A DNA stretch of 64,000 nucleotides from JACVRX01 sp046726315 (GTDB lineage Bacteria; Actinomycetota; Actinomycetes; Jiangellales; Jiangellaceae): contig JBKPAG010000007.1 in assembly GCA_046726315.1 (NCBI GenBank), forward strand, positions 132,605 to 196,604, read 5' to 3'. Below the pieces are notes generated by a model that saw only the letters and a list, made by a program, of their open reading frames with translations, searched no databases and was not told the DNA's origin. Made by a program: the position numbers and the translations under genes. Positions 1 to 9,661 of this stretch are shown in pieces; the first letter of the stretch is position 1, and each line of letters starts with the position of its first letter.

Positions 1-266
1 GACCAGCACCAGCACGAGTGACGACGCCACGGAGAACCGCAGCTGCGGCCGTGACCAAGAAGCGCGACGGTTGAGGGCATGCCGTTATCTGTCGGACCGC
101 CGACCGACCATGGCTGCATGGAACGTCGCTGGCAACCGAGCACGCCCTGGGACTGCGCGTTACGAAAGATCGAGGCTAGCGCTCGTCGGACCTCGGGTAT
201 AGCGTCGCACCGTCGCAGCGCCCCTCGGGCCACTTCATCCTCACCGAGGGCGAATGGAGGCGGGAC

Positions 267-512
267 GTGAGGCGCAACCCGAGCTTGACGATGAAGACCC
301 TGGTAGGCGTCACGGTGGCGGTGGGAAGTCTGTGGCTGGGCACTGGGGTCGCCGTAGCAGCACCGCCTGACCCGACTACCACCCCCGACCTGCCTGGATG
401 CCGCGGCAACATCATCGCCACGGTGACGCTGTTCTTCGGGACCGGGGTTGGCCATGAGCATGGCCCGGAGACACCGGCAATCGTCGCGGGCGTGCAAGAG
501 TTCTGGTGTTAG
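267..512 (+). CDS. Small secreted protein of unknown function
   Basis: An 81-residue protein. Residues 9-31 form a typical export signal: a Lys/Arg start, then a hydrophobic core and an AVAAPP-type signal-peptidase I site. The mature part is only about 50 residues, with two cysteines (one at the C-terminus), so a single disulfide is possible. GTG at 267 has GGAGG 6 nt upstream; ATG at 291 is an alternative start that keeps the signal peptide. I do not recognise the family. No neighbour lies in operon spacing. Confidence 0.5.
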   Translation: MRRNPSLTMKTLVGVTVAVGSLWLGTGVAVAAPPDPTTTPDLPGCRGNIIATVTLFFGTGVGHEHGPETPAIVAGVQEFWC

Positions 513-1030
513 CCTCGGGCGTTCATCGAGGTTGATCTTGTGAGCGGCTCGCGGGTCTGTTCTCGGTCGTCGGGGCTGGGGCTGGCGGGCGAGCTCGTCG
601 CTTTCGCCTCGGCCTCGGCGAGCCACGGGAGTACACGGACCGCCTTCGTCTGACCGCTGTCGCCAAGCGGTCTACGTTCGCCTCGCTGACGCACGCTGCC
701 GGACGAACGCGATCTGGCTGGACGGTGCCGACGTGAGGCGGCGCTGAACGGCTGCCAGGTGGTTGATTCCCGTCGCGCGGTGTTGCATTCACGAGCGTGG
801 ATGCAACCGGAGCTTCATCGCCGGGGTTGACTAGGGCGTTCTCCGTGCGGTGGGAATTAATTGCGCCGGTGTATCGGGGTGTTCGGCACGACGACCACGG
901 TTCGTTGGGCGGCACCTCGCACCACCTCAGCACTGCGCGCGATATGAGGAGAATTGCACACCGGGGTCACTAAGCCGGGTCGGCCCTATCAATTGATCCC
1001 ACCTCACCGCCCAATATCGCCTTCGATCCG
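513..1030. other. Non-coding or degraded stretch
   Basis: About 500 bases between the small secreted protein and the repeat cluster. The open frames here have no recognisable domain, start context or neighbour logic. I see no RNA gene or clear repeat in it. Confidence 0.4.
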
Positions 1031-1171
1031 TTGGCAATGCAGTTGGCACCCTGCCAATTGGCAATCGCTTGGCAACGGTTGGCAATGCGGCCCTGACCTG
1101 GGAAACACGTTGGCATCCGTTGGCACCGAGGGAGGTTGGCAATAACCAACCCTAGGGGTTGGCAATGCCAA
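1031..1171. repeat. Iteron-like cluster of TTGGCA repeats
   Basis: Nine TTGGCA(A/T) copies start at 1031, 1043, 1058, 1069, 1079, 1110, 1120, 1136 and 1159, all on the + strand. Spacing is often 10-12 bp, about one helical turn. Two sites are also palindromic: TGCCAATTGGCA at 1052-1063 and TTGGCAATGCCAA at 1159-1171. A further hairpin, CCAACCC-tag-GGGTTGG, lies at 1146-1162. The cluster sits just past the 3' end of a replication-protein gene. This is what an iteron origin of a plasmid or integrative element looks like; replication function is inferred. Confidence 0.6.
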
Positions 1172-1193
1172 TTTGATCAAGAGAGGAGGATAC

Positions 1194-2675
1194 TCAGCCG
1201 TCACCGCGAGCCCTGCGAACGTCACGAATGAGGTCACGTGCTCGACGCTCCTGAACACCGAGCTGCGCCTTCAGCCGCAACGCGCGCGACCGGTCGCTAT
1301 CGTCCGGGTAGTCGCTGAGATCCCTCTCGATGACCGCGAGACGTTCGGCCTCCGCGAGCACCGTCTCGCCCGGCGATAGCCACGTCAGCGTCGGATAGTC
1401 CGCGCGGTACGCCGCGCCGAGTCGACGCTTGTCCGCAATCTTGGACTTCTCGCAGGTTAGCCAGCCGTCCGCGAGATGCCACTCGACCGCAACGAGCTGT
1501 GACCACGCCGACGAGCCGCGCAGCCGACGCTCGCCCGCTAGGCCGGGATGCCCAACGGCGACGGTGGCCGCACCCCACGCCGCGGAGATTCGCTTCAGCG
1601 TGCCGATCACCGGTACGACGTCGCGGACGCCGTTGTCGTCCGCCATGCCCATGCCGTAGATGACGTCGAAGATCACCAGCCCCGGTCGCTCGTCGGCGTA
1701 CTCGTTCAGCAGCCAGTCCACGTCGTCACCGCGGATGAGATCGACGGGCTCGTCGAGGATGAACACCCGGTCGGCCGCTTGGTCCCAGAGTGGGTGGTTC
1801 TTCCAGCGCGCGCCAAAGTCGTGCAACCCCTCGCTGGCGATCCAGAGCACGTTGCGTGGCTGAACGACGCTGTGGCCGCGCCAGCCCCAGTTCGCCGCCA
1901 CGCACAGCGCCCAGTCGCGTGTGAGCAGCGACTTGCCCGCCTCCTTTGGACCGCCCAGGATGTTGAACTCGGCGGCGAGCACGTTTGTGATGATCGCTTC
2001 CGGCTGGGGCACATCGGCGTACGCGCGGGCCGTGCGCTTCGGCCTGGGACCACGGGCCTGCGCCAGCTCGAAGGCGTCGGCGTACCGCGCGGCCTCGCGC
2101 TTGACGTAGATTCGCCCGGCCTCCTGTCGAACCTCGGGTGGAAGCTGCGCCGGCTCGTCGTTCGTCCCCAGATTCTGGGCCCACGCGATCAGATGGGCGT
2201 CCGGCCGGTCGCCGGCTGGGTAGCGCTGCCACACGTCGTCGACCAACTTGATGACGTGCTCGTTCGTCCACGGGTCCGACGGATCGCACGTGAGATACGT
2301 CGACATGACCATGCCGGCCTCTAGGATCGCCGAGCTGCGCGTGTAGCCCCGCGTGCGCATCCAGCCGATGCCGCGCAGCAGGTGCTCGCGCTGACCGCCG
2401 CACGCGACGGACGGTCCCTCCTGCAGCCATCGGTCGAAGTCCAGCGACTCGTGGCCTTGGTCGACTTGCCCATTGGCCGAGGTGGTGGTTGATCGGGCGT
2501 GTAATACAGCGAGCAGCTCGGGTGGCGCCGGCGCGATCGGCTGGCCGGGGTTTCTCCACTCGTACCAGCGACCCGACCGATGGTTGGACGGGCACACTAT
2601 GACGTACCCGCCGACGCCCTGCACGTCGATGCCGGGCACCTTCTTGCCGTTCGCCCACAGCCGTCCCTTGCGCAC
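1194..2675 (-). pseudogene. 5'-truncated bifunctional primase-polymerase / RecA-like replication ATPase
   Basis: The product has a prim-pol C-terminal segment and then a RecA/RepA-like ATPase. The prim-pol part shows GGYVIVCPSNHRSGRWYEW in the first 40 residues. Walker A is GGPKEAGKS near residue 240 and Walker B is LVIFDVIYG. The same frame stays open upstream to about 2770 and encodes TLAQLTGGGGIHLVYG, another prim-pol motif, so translation from 2675 is not the original start. The N-terminal catalytic part of the prim-pol domain is missing where an oxidoreductase fragment begins on the other strand. Such proteins initiate plasmid or integrative-element replication. The adjoining iteron-like repeats fit. 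The surviving gene is probably non-functional for priming. Confidence 0.75.
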
Positions 2676-2770
2676 CTCGGTGCCGTTGGACCCGTAGACC
2701 AGGTGAATGCCACCGCCGCCGGTGAGCTGCGCCAGCGTTGTTGGGAGCGTGAACCCTTGCCCCGCGTGGC

Positions 2771-3281
2771 CGGGCCGACAACGGGAGCCATCGGCTCAGC
2801 CGCGGTGCAACTGTTGAAGAGTCTCGGTGCCGATGTGACTGCTACCTGCGAGACGGAGAATGTGGAGCTGGTTCGGGGCTTGGGCGCTGACAGAGTCATC
2901 GACTTCACGGCCGAGAACTTCACCAAGGACGAGCAGACATACGACGTGGTCCTGGATGCGGTGGGCAAGAGCTCGTTCGGCCGATGCAGGCGACTGTTGA
3001 AGCCGGGCGGGACCTACCTCTCGTCGGATCTGGGTCCGCTGTCCCAGAATCCGATCCTGGCTCTCATCACGCCGCTGTTTGGCGGCAAGAAGGTCATGTT
3101 TCCCATTCCGCAGCATGACCAGGAGATGGTGTTGCATTTCAAGGAACTGATCGAGTCCGGGGAGTTCAAGCCGCTCATCGACAGACGGTATCCGTTGGAC
3201 CGGATCGTCGAGGCTTACAAGTACGTCGAGACCGGGCAGAAGATCGGCAATGTCGTGATCAGCGTCCAGGCCTCGAACTAG
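2771..3281 (+). pseudogene. 3' fragment of zinc-type/quinone oxidoreductase (MDR family)
   Basis: From about 2775 the frame reads as the NAD(P)-binding half of a medium-chain dehydrogenase: TTGAIGSAAVQLLKSLGADV, the next strand, then GADRVIDF, YDVVLDAVGKSSF and a C-terminus ending in GQKIGNVVISV. The N-terminal GroES-like substrate domain, roughly the first 150 residues, is absent. Upstream bases belong to the prim-pol gene on the opposite strand. The break is therefore a recombination junction, not a frameshift. No start codon or ribosome site suits the fragment. Confidence 0.75.
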
Positions 3282-3338
3282 GGGAGCGAGTTGCGAGGCT
3301 GGTCGCGCCTCGTGGATTTGCAGGATCGCGACGATCCC

Positions 3339-4574
3339 TCAGCTTTCACTGCCTCTCAACCGTACGTCGACCCAGACCAGCCGGTGGTCCGAGCTCGGGA
3401 ACGGGAATGTGCCGACCAGCCGGAACAGCGGGTCGTTGGAGAGCGGCCAGAAGACTTCGGCATCGCCGATGCGCAGGTCCTTGCTCGGCAGCACGTAGTC
3501 CGCACGTAGGTTGCCCGGCGCGGTGTCGGCGAAGTCGGCTGTGTCGAAGCGCGGGTCGCTCAGGTGCGTGAGGTTCGCGCCGCCCTGCAGCGCCGACTGC
3601 TCGACGGCACCCTCGCTGTCCGGGGTGACGCTCGTGTTCACCCGCGGGTGCTCGATCAGCTGCTGGATAGCGCCCGGGATGCTGTCGCCGTCGAGCGGGT
3701 CGGAGTTCTGGTCCCCGACGATCACGAACGACGCCCCTGGGGCAAGCCCGCCGGTGCGGCCCTCGTCGTCGTAGATGTAGCGCGCGCTCGTGCCGGGTGT
3801 GATGTAGTCGGCCCAGAACCGGATCTCGTCGAAGTTGCGGGTGCCGTTGCGGTCCTCGGGGCCGTCGAAGACCGGTGGTGTCGGGTGGCTGGCGAGCAGG
3901 TGGACGGTCTCGCCGTCGACGCTGATCGGCAGATCCCAGTGGCTCTTCGAGGACAGCCGGAAGACGTCGAGCTCGTCGGGGGAGTACCAGTCGGCCGGCG
4001 TGGGTGTCGCCGGGTCGTCGGGCAGTCGTGCGCCGGGCATGTCCTTCCACAGGAACGTCTGGAAGGTCCGGGCGCCCGGGACGTCGATCGGGTGTTGCGA
4101 GAGGACGAGCATGCCGAACTGGCCGGGGAAGAAGCCGAAGCCGAGCGCGTCGTCGGGACCACCCACGACGCCGTTGTTGTTGAGGTCGAACCCGGACGGC
4201 ACGCCGGTGTTGGACGGTGCGATGAAGACGTAGTCGTAACGGATCGGCTCGGCACCACCCTGCGACACCTCGAGGTAGTTGGACCGGAACAGGTCCGCCG
4301 CCTTCGGGTCGTAATCGAACTCGTTGATCAGCAAGACCTCTGGCCGGGTCCGCTGGATGATCTCCGCGACCGTGGCCGCCTGTTCGTTGTCGGGAGTTGA
4401 AAGATCGGCCAGGAGCTGACCCTCGGCGTTGCGGTTGAGCGAGGCGTTAAACGTCGCGAATCGCACGGTGTCGCGATCGCCGTGCTGCCCGTCCGCATGT
4501 GCCGGCAAGGCGAGGGGTAAGAGCAGGGCGATGGAGGCGGCGACGAGCGCCGGCCGGACCACCCGCTTGGTCAT
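3339..4574 (-). CDS. Secreted endonuclease/exonuclease/phosphatase-family hydrolase
   Basis: 411 residues with an N-terminal signal peptide (hydrophobic core at residues 9-25, cleavage near PAHA-DG). The EEP fold follows: RFATFNASL (first strand and Asn), LLINEFD (catalytic Glu), LLASHPTPP, VIVGDQNSDP (Asp-Gln-Asn motif) and a C-terminal SSDHRLVWVDV (catalytic Asp-His). These are the metal and general-base residues of DNase I-like phosphodiesterases. An insertion, DLNNNGVVGGPDD, looks like a dockerin-type calcium loop. It probably cleaves phosphodiesters or phosphomonoesters outside the cell; the substrate is unknown. It stands alone on the minus strand. Confidence 0.85.
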   Translation of the reverse strand: MTKRVVRPALVAASIALLLPLALPAHADGQHGDRDTVRFATFNASLNRNAEGQLLADLSTPDNEQAATVAEIIQRTRPEVLLINEFDYDPKAADLFRSNYLEVSQGGAEPIRYDYVFIAPSNTGVPSGFDLNNNGVVGGPDDALGFGFFPGQFGMLVLSQHPIDVPGARTFQTFLWKDMPGARLPDDPATPTPADWYSPDELDVFRLSSKSHWDLPISVDGETVHLLASHPTPPVFDGPEDRNGTRNFDEIRFWADYITPGTSARYIYDDEGRTGGLAPGASFVIVGDQNSDPLDGDSIPGAIQQLIEHPRVNTSVTPDSEGAVEQSALQGGANLTHLSDPRFDTADFADTAPGNLRADYVLPSKDLRIGDAEVFWPLSNDPLFRLVGTFPFPSSDHRLVWVDVRLRGSES

Positions 4575-4776
4575 GTCTCCTCCAACGGAAGTGGCCGGTT
4601 GTGCCGAAGACCATGAGTACGCGTTGAACGTGACTCGTAGTTGACCTGGACGCTAACGCATGTCGGCGCCCGTGAATACGACGAGCGCGGCAGATGGTGA
4701 CCCCAGCGCTCGCGCGATCTACAACCGCGCAGGTCAGCTCCCGAGCCTCATCACGTCTGCGCCGTAGAGTTCAGGC

Positions 4777-7700
4777 GTGGGGGCTGGCGTATCCGGGCCA
4801 GCGGCACCCGCCTATGGCTTGGAGTCGGCGTACGTGCCGCGGCTCCTGCCCGCGTGGGCCGCGGCCGAGGTCGAGGCCGCTCATCGCGTGGTCGAGGGCA
4901 GTCTGGTGCTGTTCGACGTTACGGGTTTCACTCGGCTGACCGAGCGCCTCGCACGCCGTGGCCGGGAAGGCGCTGAAGAACTGAGCGATGTCCTTGACAC
5001 GGTTTTCGGGGGGCTGCTGGCCGCGGCCGACGATGAGGGCGCCGACCTGCTGAAGTGGGGCGGTGATGCCGTGCTGCTGCTCTTCGACGGGCCGCACCAC
5101 ACCCGGCGCGCGGGGAGAGCCGCCGTGCGGATGCATCGTGCGCTCGGCAGAGATGGGCGTGTGTCCACGTCCATCGGCCGGGTGGTGCTACGCGCGTCCA
5201 CCGGTATGGATTCGGGCCCAGTCAATCTGGTTCTGGCCGGAGACCCGTCCCAACATCGCGAGCTCTTGGTGTTGGGTCCGACGTCGACCCGGGTGACCAT
5301 GCTGGAGCGGGCAGCCGGGGTCGGTCAGGTGCTGGTCGGAAGGGCCGCCGCCGCAAATCTGCGTACCGGCGTGGTCGGCCCTTGGCAGGATCCGGGTCAC
5401 CGACTCGTGGGAATGCCCGCAGTTGCGGAGATCACTCGACCCCAGATCGTCGGGGCTCGGCCGGATATCGGAGCGCTGCGGTTGCTGCCACCGCAGTTGC
5501 GGACGTATCTGTCCCAGTCGTCGCGCGAACCCGAGCACCGGACAGTGGCGGTCGCCTTCCTGCGGTTCGACGGGACCGATGCTCTGCTGGCTGACGACGG
5601 CCCGGACGCACTGACGGCCGCAATCGACGAGTTGGTACGCAACGTCCAGGACGTGACGGCGGCCCACGAGGTGTCCTTCCACGAGACCGACGTGGACACG
5701 GATGGCGGGAAGATCATGCTGGTGGCCGGAGCGCCACGCAGTGCTGGTGACGACACCGATCGTCTCCTCGCCACCGTTCGCAGAGCTGTCGACCGAGCTG
5801 GTCGGCTGTCGTTGCGGGCTGGTGTGGCGCATGGTCGGGTGTTCACTGGTGACCTCGGCTCCGCCAGCCGCCGGACCTACTCGGTCAAGGGCGATGCCGT
5901 GAACCTGGCCGCCCGCCTCGCCTCGCATGCCCGACCCGGCTCGGTGCTCATGGCGGCCGACGTTCTCGACCACGCCCGGGGGTCCTACGTCGTCATGGAT
6001 GTGGCACCGCTGGGTCTGAAGGGTCGCAGCATGCCGGTACCCACGGTGGCCCTTGGCCAGGTAGTCGAGCGCCGGAGAAACCAGGACCCGGAGGACCTGC
6101 TGGTCGGTCGGGACGAGGAACTGGCCACATTAGAGGCAGCCGTCGAGCAGCTGGCCCGCGGTCGTGGCTCGGTCGTCGAGGTCGTCGGCGAGCCCGGCAT
6201 CGGCAAGAGCCGACTGGTCGACGAGCTGGTGGCGCGCACGCCTGGGATCGCGGTTCTGCGCTGCGACTGTGAGCGCACGGGAGCGGGGACGCCGTACCTC
6301 CCTGTCCGGCGGATGCTGCATCAGGTACTGGGAATGAGCGGTGCCGACGACCCCGCGACTCTCGGACGTCAGCTCTCCGAGCGGGTAGCGGCCGCCTGCC
6401 CGGATCTCGTGCCGTGGCTGTCGCTGCTGGGCGTCGTGCTCGACGTGAGCCTGCCGGCCGCGCCGGAAGTCACTGATCTGGAGGAGCGCTACCGCGCCGA
6501 ACGGGTGGCCGGGCTGGTCGCGGAACTATTCGAACGGCTCCTGGTCGAACCCACCCTGCTGGTCATCGAAGATGCCCACCTCGCCGACCCGGCCAGCGCA
6601 GGCGTGCTGGCCGCCGTCGCCGCACGGGCCGACAAGCATCCTTGGCTCGTGGCGGTCACCCGCGTGGTCCGTTCCTCCGGCTGGGTCCCGACGCCGAACG
6701 TACGGGTCGACCTGGGGCCGCTCTCCCCTACGGCATCCGTCGTCCTGGCCGAGATCGCGACGCCGGGACAGCCGCTCCCGCCTGCGATCGCGGAGGCGCT
6801 GGCTGCTCGCGCGGGTGGACATCCACTCTTGATACGCGAGCTTGCCCGGGCCGCGGCTCGGGGGGAGCACCCGGACGAGCTTCCCTCGACCGTCGAGGAG
6901 CTCGCCGCCGTACAGATTGACAGGTTGCCTGCACCCGACCGCTTCCTGCTGCGACTTGCCGCTGTGCTGGGCAATGACTTCGGCGCGGATCTGCTGCTGG
7001 CAATGCTCGAGGACCAGGATGATGAGCAGCCGCTCTCCGGACTGCTCACCCGGCTGGACGGCCTGCTCGTGGAAGAGCGACGAGGCTGGCTGCGGTTCCA
7101 GCATCAGATGCTGCGGGAGGTCGCCTACGCCGGGCTTTCCTATCGGAGACGCCGCGAATTTCATGCGCGGGCCGCAGCAGTGCTGGAGGAGAGCACGTCG
7201 GCCGCTTCCCGTCGTCCGGAGATCTTGGCGCTGCACTACTTCGTCGCCGGCCGTTACGATCGGGCGTGGCGCTTCGCCCGTCAGGCAGGTGAGCGAGCGG
7301 CTGCACGGTACGCGCCGGCGGCCGCGGCGGAGGCTTACGATCGAGCCGCAGAGGCGGCTCGCCGCTCACCGGAGATCGGGGAGGACGAGCGTTCCACCGA
7401 CCTCGAGGCCCTCGCCGATGCGCTGTTCCTTGCGGGACGCTCGGCCGAGGCAGCTGACGCCTATCGGCAAGCACTGCGGACCGGACCCAGCGAGCCTCTC
7501 CGTGTGGCGCACCTGGCGCTCAAACTGGCTCGGGTCGAGCAGCGTCGCGGCCGGTACGCCGTCGCGCTGCGCCGGACCAGTCTGGGACTCCGGGCGCTGA
7601 GTGGGATCGACGGCGCGCAAGCGAGTGCTGCCCGAGCACGGTTGCAGGCGCGGTACGCGGTGTGCCGGGTCAGTCAGGGCCGCTACCCCGACGCTCGGCG

Positions 7701-8613
7701 ATGGGCGCAGCGCGCGGTCGTGGAAGCCACAGCCGCCGGTGAACTGGATGCGCTTGCTCAGGCACACCTGGTGCTGCATACCGTCGAACTCTGGTCTGGC
7801 GGCCCCGAAGGCGAGCGGCACGGCGAGACAGCGCTGCGCGTGTTCGAACAACTGGGTGACCTTGGCGGGCAGGCACACGCACTGAACAACCTCGCCGTTC
7901 GTCGTCTCGTCGAGGGTCGCTGGCCGGACGCGTTGCCGATGTTTGCTCGCGCGGCCGAGTCCTTCCGCCGAGTGGGCGATGCCACGGACGCCGCCAATGC
8001 GGAGTACAACCGAGCTGACATCCTGGTCCGTCAGGGCCGTTACGACGATGCGTGGCCGTTGCTTCAGCAGACACTGCGTATCGCCCGCGCGGTAGGTGAT
8101 GAGGAACTCGTTGCCCTGGTGCTCAAGGAGCAGGGCCGTGCTCGCAGCCGCGCTGGCGCTGTGGGCGAGGGCCTGGAACTACTGGGCAGAGCCCGCGCTC
8201 TGTTGGTCGACTTGGGTGAGCCGCACGAGGTGGTGGACACCGACGTCGCCGCTGCCGAGGCGCATCTGCTCGCGGACCGGCCCGAGCGGGCGTTGACTCT
8301 CATCGAGGTAGCCCTGACGGAGGCCAAATCCCTGCGGGCCGCGACTCTGCTGCCGTCGGCACACCGGGTTCATGCCACCACACTCTTCGTCAGCGGTGTC
8401 CTGGCGCCAGCCCGTACCGCGTTGGCCGAGGGTCTGCGGTACAGCTCGTCGCCTGACGTCGGACTCGAGCGGGGCTTACTCATGGCCGTCGCGGCCCGAA
8501 TAGCCCACCATGACCAGGATCCCGACGCAGACCGGCTCGAGCAGGAAGCCGCCGCGGCTCTCCAATCGCTTGGCGTCGTCCGGGTGCCGCTGCCCGACTT
8601 CGTCGTCGAATGA
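4777..8613 (+). CDS. Adenylate cyclase (two CHDs) - AAA ATPase - TPR signalling protein
   Basis: 1278 residues. Cyclase domain 1 (about 35-200) keeps the metal-binding Asp of VLFDVTGFT (near 43) and LLKWGGDAVLLLF (near 95) but lacks the VNxAxR segment. Cyclase domain 2 (about 255-420) lacks the metal sites but has SVKGDAVNLAARLA, which carries the transition-state Asn and Arg. The two may therefore form one composite active site. A STAND/AAA ATPase follows, with Walker A GEPGIGKSR (near 471) and Walker B LLVIEDAH (near 594). About 400 residues of TPR-like helices end the protein; there is no LuxR DNA-binding domain. It should make cAMP, gated by ligand or partner binding to the TPRs. GTG start at 4777; no strong ribosome site. 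Confidence 0.85.
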   Translation: MGAGVSGPAAPAYGLESAYVPRLLPAWAAAEVEAAHRVVEGSLVLFDVTGFTRLTERLARRGREGAEELSDVLDTVFGGLLAAADDEGADLLKWGGDAVLLLFDGPHHTRRAGRAAVRMHRALGRDGRVSTSIGRVVLRASTGMDSGPVNLVLAGDPSQHRELLVLGPTSTRVTMLERAAGVGQVLVGRAAAANLRTGVVGPWQDPGHRLVGMPAVAEITRPQIVGARPDIGALRLLPPQLRTYLSQSSREPEHRTVAVAFLRFDGTDALLADDGPDALTAAIDELVRNVQDVTAAHEVSFHETDVDTDGGKIMLVAGAPRSAGDDTDRLLATVRRAVDRAGRLSLRAGVAHGRVFTGDLGSASRRTYSVKGDAVNLAARLASHARPGSVLMAADVLDHARGSYVVMDVAPLGLKGRSMPVPTVALGQVVERRRNQDPEDLLVGRDEELATLEAAVEQLARGRGSVVEVVGEPGIGKSRLVDELVARTPGIAVLRCDCERTGAGTPYLPVRRMLHQVLGMSGADDPATLGRQLSERVAAACPDLVPWLSLLGVVLDVSLPAAPEVTDLEERYRAERVAGLVAELFERLLVEPTLLVIEDAHLADPASAGVLAAVAARADKHPWLVAVTRVVRSSGWVPTPNVRVDLGPLSPTASVVLAEIATPGQPLPPAIAEALAARAGGHPLLIRELARAAARGEHPDELPSTVEELAAVQIDRLPAPDRFLLRLAAVLGNDFGADLLLAMLEDQDDEQPLSGLLTRLDGLLVEERRGWLRFQHQMLREVAYAGLSYRRRREFHARAAAVLEESTSAASRRPEILALHYFVAGRYDRAWRFARQAGERAAARYAPAAAAEAYDRAAEAARRSPEIGEDERSTDLEALADALFLAGRSAEAADAYRQALRTGPSEPLRVAHLALKLARVEQRRGRYAVALRRTSLGLRALSGIDGAQASAARARLQARYAVCRVSQGRYPDARRWAQRAVVEATAAGELDALAQAHLVLHTVELWSGGPEGERHGETALRVFEQLGDLGGQAHALNNLAVRRLVEGRWPDALPMFARAAESFRRVGDATDAANAEYNRADILVRQGRYDDAWPLLQQTLRIARAVGDEELVALVLKEQGRARSRAGAVGEGLELLGRARALLVDLGEPHEVVDTDVAAAEAHLLADRPERALTLIEVALTEAKSLRAATLLPSAHRVHATTLFVSGVLAPARTALAEGLRYSSSPDVGLERGLLMAVAARIAHHDQDPDADRLEQEAAAALQSLGVVRVPLPDFVVE

Positions 8614-8614
8614 G

Positions 8615-9562
8615 CTACGGGTGACTGCAGCGAGCGTCGTACTCGAAGAGCAGATAGGAATACAGGTCGCCATCGTGACGGGTGCTCTGCACAAAGTCGA
8701 CGCACGCCTGCTGGTCCTCACCGAGAACACCTTTCGCCGGGCATGGCGGGGCCTCCTCGAGCGGACCAGTGTTGGTGAGGTCGACGAGCAGGGGGAGCTT
8801 CGGCACGCCGTCGCCGCCACACAGCACCTTGTCGCAAGCGACGATCAGCGTTGCTGGATTCTGCTGGCTGTATAGCGGCTGACCAAGGGTGTCCTTGAGG
8901 TCGGCCACGGCCATGGCAACCAATGCACTGGTGTCCCCAGCGCTACGGCAGTCGGCGATCCCATCGCACGATCCAAGTGACAGGGTGACATTCCCGCGAG
9001 CGCCGTTCGGCAGCAGCAGGTAAGCACACGTCGGTACGTCGGGGGTCGGTGCAGCGCAGGTCGGATCCGAGAGTTCGAATGACTCTCCTGGCGTCGCCGC
9101 ATCGCCAACGGCGGTGAGCGCTACGTCGACGGTGAAATCGTCCGGGTCCAACCTCACCCCGGAATCCGATCGCACGCGAAGATCGACGCCGTTCGCGTAT
9201 GGCGCATAGGTCGCCCCGGAGATGGTGGCACCGGTGCCGTTGCGCGGAATGATCGCTGTTGTAATGCCGCCGAGCCCACCCGGGCCGGCCACCTGCTCGA
9301 GGGCGATCGTCGTTGCCTTGGACACGGTCGTCGGTTGCCCGTCGGTGCCGAGGACGTCGACCACGACATCGAAGGGGCGGTCCTGGACCGGGGCGGCCAG
9401 CCCGGACCCGGTATCCGTGACCGCCACAACTGAGAGGAAGCCCTTGACCGGCTCCGCCCCGGCAGGCGCGGAAGCCCCGGCCATGGCCAGTGCCGCCGTG
9501 AGAACCGTGGCACTGACCACCATGACCGAGCGCCTAGCCGGCGGGGTTTTGCCTAATCGCAT
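8615..9562 (-). CDS. Secreted protein of unknown function
   Basis: 315 residues. ATG at 9562 has GGGGAGG about 9 nt upstream and is preferred over the upstream in-frame codons. Residues 14-36 form a signal peptide ending in SAPAGAEP. The mature protein is beta-rich, with several cysteine pairs in its C-terminal half (for example DPTCAAPTPDVPTCAYLL and SCDGIADCRSAG), suggesting disulfides and an extracellular role. I recognise no catalytic motif. It converges on the cyclase gene with only one base between the two stop codons. Confidence 0.65.
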   Translation of the reverse strand: MRLGKTPPARRSVMVVSATVLTAALAMAGASAPAGAEPVKGFLSVVAVTDTGSGLAAPVQDRPFDVVVDVLGTDGQPTTVSKATTIALEQVAGPGGLGGITTAIIPRNGTGATISGATYAPYANGVDLRVRSDSGVRLDPDDFTVDVALTAVGDAATPGESFELSDPTCAAPTPDVPTCAYLLLPNGARGNVTLSLGSCDGIADCRSAGDTSALVAMAVADLKDTLGQPLYSQQNPATLIVACDKVLCGGDGVPKLPLLVDLTNTGPLEEAPPCPAKGVLGEDQQACVDFVQSTRHDGDLYSYLLFEYDARCSHP

Positions 9563-9661
9563 GATGTCGCCCCTCCCCACATACCCTGAGACATCGAGCC
9601 ACTGTCGAGAGTGACCCACTAGAAGTATCGGGTCAATGCACCTCGCAAAAGACGGACGTCG

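Noticed and set aside
1..66. Possible 5' end of a minus-strand membrane protein (hydrophobic run LRFSVASSLVLVLV).
   Set aside because: No start codon or family evidence, and only about 20 residues are in view.
523..933. 136-residue minus-strand frame.
   Set aside because: Arg/Pro-rich with no domain, ribosome site or neighbour; typical of chance frames in high-GC DNA.
1031..1171. TTGGCA cluster as a CRISPR array.
   Set aside because: The repeat is only 6-8 bp and spacing is irregular; no cas gene is near.
1548..2324. 258-residue plus-strand frame opposite the prim-pol gene.
   Set aside because: It is antisense to a well-supported replication gene and shows no own motif.
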